Origin: a bacterium
Lineage (GTDB): Bacteria > Bacillota > Clostridia > Oscillospirales > Acutalibacteraceae
Direction: 5' to 3'
DNA: 51,177 nt
NCBI GenBank assembly: GCA_004560045.1
Contig: SFWF01000003.1
Coordinates: forward strand, 1-51,177
The notes below the pieces were generated by a model. The model searched no databases and was not told the origin of the DNA. It saw only the letters and a program-made list of their open reading frames with translations. The translations under genes and the position numbers were made by a program. The stretch's first letter is position 1. Each line of letters opens with the position of its first letter. Shown here in pieces: positions 18,017 through 26,000 of the stretch.

Positions 18017-21000
18017 TTATGAATATTCTTCGATTTTACGTTTGATTTCTTTATCTGCAACGAGAGACCATTCGTTGATGGCATCCTTTGCGTTGGTGTT
18101 GTCGTTAAGTACCGACCAGAAGGCCTGGTCAATAGCACGGGTCATATAGTATGAACCGGGAACCTCGGGAACCTCGGAAACCTTGCTCCACTGATCCATA
18201 AGAACCGACAGATCGTCGGGATCCCAGGCAAGCTCCTGGAAAGCGTTCTTGTTGGCGGTAGCAACACGGCCGAGAAGACCGATTATAGACTCAACGTTGC
18301 TGGAGTAGCGCTTCTGAGTCTCGGCGGAGGTCCACCACTGCAGGAATTTCCAAGCGGCTTCCTTGTTAGCGCTACGCTTGATGATACCTGCGCCGGTTCC
18401 TGCACCTGCGATGGTGCGGTTGATGTGACTTTCTTCCTTACAGCCTTCGATCTCACACTCGGGATCGTGAGTACCGGGAACGAGGGCTACCGCCCAACGT
18501 CCGTCGATTTCGGGAGCTGCGGAATAGATGGTCATATAAGTAGAATAGGATGCGATACCAAGGGGCATCGAGCCGTTACGTAAGCGGTTGTAGAAGTCGG
18601 CTTCCTTCTGATAGCCGTAGTCGGTGTAGATCTCGGTCCACTCCTCGAACACCTGAATACCTCTTACGGTATTGATGGCGGTAGCGTTCTTCTGCTCGTT
18701 ATAGAGCTTCTGACCGTTCTGCTGCATAAGGGTGGGATAGAGGTTAAGACTTCCGATACCTGCGTTAACGGTGGTAGCGGCAACGATCTGAGTATAGGGA
18801 ACGTAAACGTTCATGTTGTAGCGCTGAATAATGGTAGCACAGTAGAGGAATTCCTCCCAGGTGTTGGGCATTTCGAGGTCGAGCTGCTCAAACACGTCGG
18901 TACGGTAGAACATACAGTAGAAGGACTGCGTATCGGGGAGAGCGTAGAGGTGCTCCTTGCCCTGACTGTCGGTATACCAATAAGGAATGTCGGCGCCGGC
19001 CTGATAACGGTCGTCGAGGACGCTCTTATAGTCGTCGAAGGTCGTCAGGTCGAGAAGCGCACCACGCATACCGTAGTTGACCGGGTCGGTTCTTGCAAGG
19101 TGAAGCTGAACGTCGGGGAAGTTGTTTGCAAGAAGTCCGTTGATGATGGAGGCCGAAACGATCTGCAGATTAACGTTGATCGGCTTTCCGTCAAGGTAAT
19201 ATTCCTCGTTGGTGGAGAAGGAATCCTTAATAAGCGAGTTAAGCGCCATTGTCTGGTCACGACCCCAGTTAACCCACATTTTGAGGGTTACGGAATCGCT
19301 TCCGTCGTCGGCGTAAAGGCTATAGTCGTTAACGAAGGAGGAGTAGAGACGGCAGGTCTCGAACCAAAGTCCTTCGAAGAAGTTAGAGCTCTTCCAACCA
19401 AACTTCTGTCCCGCGTATGCGAATCTCATTTCGTCGAGATGTACGGGAAGCTTCTTCATTTCGGAAAGCCATGAAGAAAGGGTGGTGTAGTTGGAGTAAT
19501 AATCGCCTACATATATATGAGAGATGTAGCGACCCTTGAGCATCTGATTTATAACGCGGTCCATGTTGTTCATGGCGGCGATATACTGACTTCCGCGTGC
19601 TCCGGTCATATTCTGAATATCCTTAACGAGGGCCTTAAGCTCCTTAGAGGCATTCTTAAGAACGGGCTCGAACTCGGGAATCTGACTGAAAAGCTCGTAG
19701 TCGCGGTTGATATCGGGGTTTTCGCTGGTAACCATAACGATCTGGAGATAAAGGTCTCCGAGCGCTTCGGTAATATTGAAAAGACGTGCGTAATATTCGG
19801 CAAGCTCGCCGAGGGTAACGTCGAGGGAAACGGTATGCTTTCCTGCGTCAAGCCATATATAGTAAGGCTCCTTTTCCGAGGCGCCGAAGGTATACTTCTG
19901 CCAACCGGTGCCATAAGAGAAGCGAACGCCCTTTGCCTCGCTAAAAGGGGTTTTTCCGTCGATCTTAAGCCAGCGCCAGCTTTCGCCGTTAACAACGTCG
20001 CTCTGCTTATAGCGGGCTCCGAACTGATAGTAGCCTGCGGTCTTTACCTCAAACTCCCAGGTAAGCTCCTGACCCGGATTCTGCCAGGTGGTGCCGCCGA
20101 TGGTGTTGATGAGGGTGAGATAAGGATCGACGGGAGTCATATCAAGGTTTCCGTTAGAGGACTTAGGAACGAGGGAGTTGTCGTTCTTTAAAACGGCATC
20201 CTCGCCCTGAATAACTATAACGAGATCCTTGTTGGGCTCGGTGATTTCGGTGAATTTAGACTCGTCGAAATAGTCCTCGTAGCTAAGCGTTACCTCGGGA
20301 GCGGCAAAACCGAGCTCCTTGATAGTAAGCTTGTGACTTTTTCCGATAAGGGTAACCTTATGAGTACCTTTTTCAAGGTAGAAAAGATAGGGATCTACAG
20401 CAACACCGGTGTCGTCGACGGCAACGCGGTATACGAAATCGCCCGTAAGCTTCTGCTCGGGGGCAAGCTCGTTACCCTTTGCGTCACTGCGGAAAGCAGT
20501 ATCTCTTACGTCATCCTCCGCCTTTTTGGCATCTTCTACGGGAACGTTTACCCAATCGCGGGTAAATTCAATAGAATCGGCTCCGTCGAAGGGTATTTTT
20601 CCGTCAATAGAGAGGCCTATCTCGGGGTTAACGCCCGTTTCGGGAGGAAGGAAGTTAAGAGCAAAGTTGTAGAGGCCGGTTTTGGGGATCTCGAAGGTAT
20701 ATTCTATCGAACCCTTTCCGCTTTCCCAGACGAGAACGTCCTTAGCGGAGACTTCTTTGTCAGATACGGTTTCTTTGAAGTCGGTAACGGCTTCTGCTTT
20801 GCTTTCATCGTCGGCAACGCCCTGCGCACCGCTGATAATAACGCTGTCGCCGTCGGTGGCAAGAGCAGCATCCTTATATGTAGCGGCGTAATCGCGATAG
20901 TCGACAAGACCGCTGTCGTTTCCGGAGGTTATGAGGTCTCCGGGGCCGGTAGGCTTAAGCTCTTCTCCATTTTCCGCAAAAACAGAGAAGGGAGCAGAAG

Positions 21001-21058
21001 CTACCAGCACCGCTATTGCGGCCGAAACGGCAATTAGTCGTAAAAATCTGTTGCGCAT
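18017..21058 (-). CDS. Very large ABC substrate-binding protein with N-terminal carbohydrate-binding-like modules
   Basis: A 1,013-residue protein starting at an ATG with AAGGAG 9 nt upstream. The signal peptide ends in SVFA-EN near residue 29 and has no lipobox cysteine, unlike the second binding protein. Residues about 50-265 and 285-425 look like two beta-sandwich carbohydrate-binding modules, with related patterns YTFEIPKTGLYNFALNF and WEFEVKTAGYYQFGARY followed by a SIDGKIPF or KIDGKTPF motif. A helical region (about 425-590) leads into a family 1 binding-protein domain (about 600-1000) with WTSAETQKRYS near the end. Typical binding proteins are 400-550 residues. It is followed by two permease genes and preceded by GH16-1 (46 nt). 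How it is retained at the cell surface is unclear. Confidence 0.85.
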   Translation of the reverse strand: MRNRFLRLIAVSAAIAVLVASAPFSVFAENGEELKPTGPGDLITSGNDSGLVDYRDYAATYKDAALATDGDSVIISGAQGVADDESKAEAVTDFKETVSDKEVSAKDVLVWESGKGSIEYTFEIPKTGLYNFALNFLPPETGVNPEIGLSIDGKIPFDGADSIEFTRDWVNVPVEDAKKAEDDVRDTAFRSDAKGNELAPEQKLTGDFVYRVAVDDTGVAVDPYLFYLEKGTHKVTLIGKSHKLTIKELGFAAPEVTLSYEDYFDESKFTEITEPNKDLVIVIQGEDAVLKNDNSLVPKSSNGNLDMTPVDPYLTLINTIGGTTWQNPGQELTWEFEVKTAGYYQFGARYKQSDVVNGESWRWLKIDGKTPFSEAKGVRFSYGTGWQKYTFGASEKEPYYIWLDAGKHTVSLDVTLGELAEYYARLFNITEALGDLYLQIVMVTSENPDINRDYELFSQIPEFEPVLKNASKELKALVKDIQNMTGARGSQYIAAMNNMDRVINQMLKGRYISHIYVGDYYSNYTTLSSWLSEMKKLPVHLDEMRFAYAGQKFGWKSSNFFEGLWFETCRLYSSFVNDYSLYADDGSDSVTLKMWVNWGRDQTMALNSLIKDSFSTNEEYYLDGKPINVNLQIVSASIINGLLANNFPDVQLHLARTDPVNYGMRGALLDLTTFDDYKSVLDDRYQAGADIPYWYTDSQGKEHLYALPDTQSFYCMFYRTDVFEQLDLEMPNTWEEFLYCATIIQRYNMNVYVPYTQIVAATTVNAGIGSLNLYPTLMQQNGQKLYNEQKNATAINTVRGIQVFEEWTEIYTDYGYQKEADFYNRLRNGSMPLGIASYSTYMTIYSAAPEIDGRWAVALVPGTHDPECEIEGCKEESHINRTIAGAGTGAGIIKRSANKEAAWKFLQWWTSAETQKRYSSNVESIIGLLGRVATANKNAFQELAWDPDDLSVLMDQWSKVSEVPEVPGSYYMTRAIDQAFWSVLNDNTNAKDAINEWSLVADKEIKRKIEEYS

Positions 21059-21104
21059 TTGCTGTGCTCCTTAAATGATTATTCAGAAGTTCCTCGGAAA
21101 ATAA

Positions 21105-22562
21105 TTATTTTCTGTCAGGATAGGTTCTCCAAGGGGTCTCATCGATATAGATCTTACCAACGCCGGGTACCTGATAGAGACGGAAGTAATCGATGAAGTA
21201 GTTTGCGGGGAGCATTTCGAGGTTGTCGTCGATAGCGCCAACAGTGTAGAAGCCTGCGTCTCCGGCCGCACGGGAAGTAATGTGGTTGTTGAAGATGATG
21301 TACTCGGGATCGCGGAAGCCTTCCATGTTATCGTAAAGGTCGGTAGTCTCGTTGAGGTTGTATTCCATGATGAACTCTTCGTCAACGTATATTCTCATAA
21401 CATCGGGAGTCCATTCCCAGCCGTAGGTGTGATACTCGTAGTTGATGGTATCGGGGTTGGGAGCGGTCCACCACTTTCTGGGCTTGCTGTAGCCGGTGTG
21501 GGATACGGGCTTTCCGTCGGAATCGAGCTTGTTATGTATCTCGCCGTAGTTATAACGGCTCGTGTCGTACCACTTATGAATGGTAGAAACGACCTCGCCC
21601 TTCCAGCTTCCGAATACCTCGAAAACGTCGATTTCAACCATGTAGTCGAGGCACTTACGTGCATCGCCTGCAACTCCGGTAGAGGACTGAGTCCAGAAGG
21701 AGGGCCATGCGCCGGTGAAGAAGGGCATTCTTGCGCGAATCTCGGCATATCCGAAGGTGAACATCATGTTCCACTGAGTAACGACCGAAACGGGCATCTT
21801 GAAGCGAGCCTTCTCGTTTTCGGGATCGAAGCAACGGATTCCGCGGAGCTTTAAGCGTCCGTCCTCAACGTTGGTGATCTCGCGGTCGTAGGAAATGGGA
21901 GCGTCTACGTAAGCAGACATCTTTGCGTTGAAGGCCCATTTAGAGAAGTCAACGTCGGTTCCTTCGAACTCGTCGCCCCAAACGTACTTGTAGTCGTCGA
22001 GGAAGATGGTGGTGGCGAAGTCGGTGGTGAGCTTAAAGGTGAAGGCCTGTTCCTTGGTGGGCTTGAGCTGAATAAACTTGCCGACAGCCATATCAACGGT
22101 AACGTCGTGTCCGCCGTCGAATACGAGCTTGCCGTCCTTGATACTTGCTTCGAGGTCGGCCTCGGCAAGATCCTTTGCGCTCTGAGGACGCTTGGTTTTA
22201 CCGATAAGGATCTCCTTTTCCTTAGCGGCGGTATTATCGGTTACGATCTGAAGGGTTACGTCCTGAGTCTTGTAGTAATCCTGAAGCATAACGGCGGTTT
22301 TCTTGGCCTGCTTATTGCCTGCAGGAACAACGATAACGTAGCCTTCGGGTCCGTCCCACTTGATTTCCTCGTGGTCGAACTCGTGATCGGTATCCTCTAA
22401 GACAGTCTTGGGCGCTTCTTCCTTATAAGGCTCGCGGTGTGATCCGGTATCCTCGGAAGAGGGTTCTGGTACTGATGTTTCGCCGCTGCCGCCGCAGGCA
22501 ACAAGGCCTACGCAGAGAATAGCAACAAGGGCTAAACAGATAAGTCTTTTGAACATTTTCAT
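21105..22562 (-). CDS. GH16 family beta-glycanase lipoprotein 1
   Basis: A 485-residue lipoprotein. The ATG at 22562 is preferred over one at 22568 because GGAGG lies 7 nt before the former and only 1 nt before the latter. Numbering from the 22568 ATG, the lipobox is GLVAC (Cys25). Residues 70-185 form an alpha/beta domain with motifs PEGYVIVVPAGN and EILIGKTKR, like the N-terminal domain that precedes many GH67 and DUF4838 enzymes. The GH16 domain (about 195-485) has the catalytic E-I-D-V-F-E motif with Glu312, Asp314 and Glu317, and WGDEFEG and GYAEIRARMPF signatures. This is the laminarinase/agarase type with a beta-bulge. Predicted action is endo-hydrolysis of a beta-linked glucan or galactan at the cell surface. 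It heads the ten-gene cluster. Confidence 0.9.
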   Translation of the reverse strand: MKMFKRLICLALVAILCVGLVACGGSGETSVPEPSSEDTGSHREPYKEEAPKTVLEDTDHEFDHEEIKWDGPEGYVIVVPAGNKQAKKTAVMLQDYYKTQDVTLQIVTDNTAAKEKEILIGKTKRPQSAKDLAEADLEASIKDGKLVFDGGHDVTVDMAVGKFIQLKPTKEQAFTFKLTTDFATTIFLDDYKYVWGDEFEGTDVDFSKWAFNAKMSAYVDAPISYDREITNVEDGRLKLRGIRCFDPENEKARFKMPVSVVTQWNMMFTFGYAEIRARMPFFTGAWPSFWTQSSTGVAGDARKCLDYMVEIDVFEVFGSWKGEVVSTIHKWYDTSRYNYGEIHNKLDSDGKPVSHTGYSKPRKWWTAPNPDTINYEYHTYGWEWTPDVMRIYVDEEFIMEYNLNETTDLYDNMEGFRDPEYIIFNNHITSRAAGDAGFYTVGAIDDNLEMLPANYFIDYFRLYQVPGVGKIYIDETPWRTYPDRK

Positions 22563-22616
22563 ACTCATACCTCCAAAATAAACACAAAAGTCTATAGTAG
22601 TACATTTTGCTCATAC

Positions 22617-22645
22617 ATTATACACTATTTCTTCGATTAAATAAA
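22617..22645 (-). promoter_or_regulatory. Candidate promoter of the GH16-1/ABC cluster
   Basis: A consensus -10 box TATAAT (minus strand, 22622-22617) lies 54 nt before the start codon. At 17-nt spacing the -35 position (22645-22640) reads TTTATT, a poor match to TTGACA. A promoter of this kind normally needs an activator. Confidence 0.6.
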
Positions 22646-22651
22646 TACACA

Positions 22652-22685
22652 ATTCTGCTTTTAATACGGACGATTCTGCTTTAAT
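22652..22685 (-). promoter_or_regulatory. Direct repeat with 21-bp spacing, candidate activator site
   Basis: On the plus strand, ATTCTGCTTTTAAT (22652-22665) recurs as ATTCTGCTTTAAT (22673-22685), exactly 21 bp apart, two helical turns. It lies 6 bp upstream of the weak -35 region of the GH16-1 promoter, where an AraC-family activator would bind. The sequence is different from the 21-bp repeat in the GH4/araC region, so a different regulator may be involved. Confidence 0.5.
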
Positions 22686-22990
22686 TTTTAACCAACCCAC
22701 ACCGTCAAAACTTCCCCGAATAGTCAAATTATCTCAAAGTTTGGGGTATCTTATGGTCAATATGTTGTATTTAAGGAAAATTTTGTTCACAATAAGTTGT
22801 TAAAACTGTGATTTTAAAAAATTCTAAAATCCGTATCCGACAGAATTTTTACAGAAAAAGTATGCTCCCCCGCCGCCGTTTTTGCGAATGACACAGTTTG
22901 GTTTGCGATTTTTGTGCAACCTGCACAAAAATCGGCCTTTTGTTCATAATTTGGGGGTTGCGACCGAGGGCGCCCGATCCCCGACCACTA
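22686..22990. other. Gene-free region with a 13-bp hairpin
   Basis: This AT-rich stretch between two transcription units contains no credible gene. Its main feature is a perfect 13-bp stem with a 3-nt loop (22906-22918 with 22922-22934). It lies beyond the terminator of the second giant gene and could act as a transcription barrier or a binding site. No T-run follows on the minus strand. Confidence 0.5.
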
Positions 22991-23030
22991 AAAAATCCCC
23001 TCACAACGGGTGTGCGCCCGTTGGAGGGGA
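22991..23030 (-). terminator. Rho-independent terminator of giant gene 2
   Basis: A stem of about 14 bp (22996-23010 with 23017-23030, with a mismatch near the base) and 6-nt loop lies 10 nt past the stop codon and is followed on the minus strand by a T-run (22995-22991). The stem resembles the terminator of giant gene 1 base for base over most of its length, so terminators appear to have been copied with the genes. Confidence 0.9.
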
Positions 23031-23039
23031 TAATTCTAT

Positions 23040-26000
23040 TTATACCTTAGTCTTCTTACCCTTTTTAACAAAGATAATAACTACGGTTGCGATTGCGGCC
23101 AGGAGGATAACTCCGCCGACGATCGAAAGGATTATAACGAGGGTCATATCGCCGCCGTCCTTTTCGGGCTCGGTCTGAACGCTGCCGGGGTTAAAGCCGA
23201 TGATGTCCTTACCCAGCTCTCCGTCCTTACCGGTGGGCGTTACTTCTACGTCGTCGAAGTAGAGGCTGAGGCCCTTGTCAACCTTAAAGAGGAGGAAGGG
23301 AGCGTTTGCGGTGAAGACCACCTTGTACTGACTCCATTTACCTGCGGTGAGGCCGTCAAACTCAATGAGCACCTGTGATCCGACAACGTCGGAATCGTAC
23401 TGACCGTGGTTTGCGTGGAGCATTTCGACCTTGCCCGATGCGCCGTCCGTATTGGTAGTCATCCAGAAGGTCATTTCGTATTCCTTGCCTACCTCTAACA
23501 TATTGTCGTAGGAGAGGAGGAATACTGCGTCGTTTTCGCCGTCACCCTTAGCGTGAGCCGAACGGAGACCGCCGCGGATGTATTTCGGGTTGTAGCCCTT
23601 GACGCCCGGCTTATAGAGCTCAGCTCCGGGGCCGAAGTCGTAGGCCTCGTCAATCTGGTTATCGAAGCCCTGCGTAAAGCCGAGGGGGATCCACTTAGCG
23701 TATACAAAGCAGTCGAAATAGGGGAAGGTATCAAACTCTGCGGGAAGGAGACACTCATCGAAGAAGTACCAGCCGCCGAACTCATAGCCGTAGCGCGAGG
23801 TGGTAGGCAGCTCGGGAACCTTATCCCAGCCCGCGATACCGTAGATAGGATCGCAGGGCTCACCGTCGCCGGTTACGAAGGAAATGGAGTTCTTGACGGG
23901 CGGTCTGGTGCAGGAATACTTGGCGGCATTCTTGAAGCAGCGGAGTACGGGGGTTCCGCCATCAACGATCATCCAGATGTTCTTATAATCGAGGCCGTTC
24001 ATGCTTTCCTTGGCCCGAGCGCCTCTCATATACATCATATTAAGGCTGATAGCACCTGCTACGTTAGCATCTCCGTCGTGGTAGTAATTTTTAAGGATCA
24101 TATGAGCCGTACCGTTGTTGGAGGAGATCTTGTTGCGGTCGAGAGAGCTGCTGAAGGAGTCGGTAACGGTGGAAATGTAGGTTCCATTATCCCAGGTGTT
24201 GCCGATCATGGTGCCGTGGTGGTCATCAGCGGTAATCTCACCGACAAAGTAGCAGTTATCAATGGTAAATGCGAAGGGAGATCCGCAAACGAGACCGCCT
24301 ACGAAGTGACCCTCAAGGTAAACAGAGGTATCCGCGAAGCACTGACTTACTACGGGGAACTGACCGTCTCTGAGGTTACGGCAGTAGCCGATAAAGGAAG
24401 CAACGTAGGTTTCGACTGTGGTTCCGCCGATCTTGCTTACGAGGTAAGACCTGGTAAGACCGACCTTTTCGATAACGGCGCCGCCTCCGGCACAGGGGAA
24501 GAGGGCCATTTCACGGGCGGTGCCGTCGAAGTAGAGGCCCGAAACGACGTGTCCGTCGCCGTCGAAGTGACCGCAGAAGTCGGCGCTTGTGGATATCCAG
24601 GGACGGGCGTTTGCCTGCCAGCCCGAATAACTTGCGTCGTTCATCTTAAGGTCTGCGGTAAGCTTAAAGAACTTGCCGGCGGTACCACCTTCACCGAGGG
24701 AGACGAGATAAGCCATCTGCTCGGGAGTTTCGATAATATAGGGGTCTGCTTCGGTACCTGTACCGCCTGCAAACTTGGATGCCAGCTTACCCGACCATAC
24801 GCGGCCCTTTTCGCCCTCGTCGTAGATGCTAAATACGGGGTCGCCTACGATCACTTTGGGATGGGGAGTCTTGCCCGCCTTAACGGTCCAGACCTTATCC
24901 CAGTCGAGGTCAGCCATATTCTTCTTGGCGGCAGGACCGGTCATCTGGGCCTCGGTAAGAGTGGTAACTCCGCTTCCTACGCCGGTTGCATAAAGACTGA
25001 AGCGAAGGTCGGGGGTATATCCGGGACGGTAGGCCGAAGGCTCGAAGGTATAACATTCGACAACCTCCTGATCGGTGTACCAGATGTCGCCGACGAGGCC
25101 GTTCTGACGGCCTACGGACGCGGCAGTAGCCTGAAGGGTTCCCGTGAAGTAGCTGTAGTAAAGGCTGAGCTTTTTGTAGCCGCCGCCGACGAGACCGCCT
25201 GTGGTCTGACCCTTGATGGTGACCGAGGTGTCTGCCGAGCAGCCCATTACGGTGATGTCGTTATTGCCGCTTCCGATATAGCCGACAATAGCGGCCGCGT
25301 AGCCCGTGCCCGAAATGTAAGAGCTGCGGATATGAACATTCTTGATGGTCGCGCTGCCCTTTACCCAGGGGAAGAGGGCGGTAGCGTAGGGAACGAAGTT
25401 ATTGTTATCGTACTTCTGGGGAGTCTCGTTCATATAGAGACCGTAGATGAAGTGACCGTCGCCGTCGAAGGTTCCCTCGAAGGTGGCTCCCTGTCCGTTA
25501 GCACCGTACCAGGTCTGGGGGTTAAGCACCTTCCAATTTTTCTTGGTGGTGTCGTTGATATAAAGGTCGTTGGCCAGCTTATAGTGCTTACCTGCGGTAC
25601 CGTCTGAGGTTACGAGGTAGCGGAGCTGTGCAACCGTCTTAATAATATAGGGGTTGCGCATGGTACCTGCGCCGCCTGCGAAGTTTGCGGCTTCCTCGGC
25701 GTCAACGGTAGCCTTTCCGTCGTAGTCCTTAAAGACCTTAAGCTTGGGAGTGGCATCGAATACGGTTTCCCATGCGTTTTCGAAGTCGAAGCCCTTCATA
25801 TTGACCTTGGCGTCAGCGTCGGTCATATTTGCGGAAGAAAGGGTTACGAAATCCTCAAAGCCTGCGGCGGCTCCCACATTGGTATAAATGTTTTCGTAAA
25901 CGTACTCGGTGTTGGGAAGAGCTTCCTCGCCGCCCATAGTAATAAGGTAGGAGGCGGTGTTCTTGTTAAGTCCGCTGAAGGGCTTGTATTTATAGGAATA

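Noticed and set aside
23553..25607. A 684-residue open frame on the plus strand opposite giant gene 2, and similar long antisense frames at 2547-3755, 4662-5714, 39146-40225 and 40868-42037
   Set aside because: They mirror the codon usage of the giants, have no ribosome binding site or promoter, and translate into low-complexity Val/Gly/Ala sequence without domain features.
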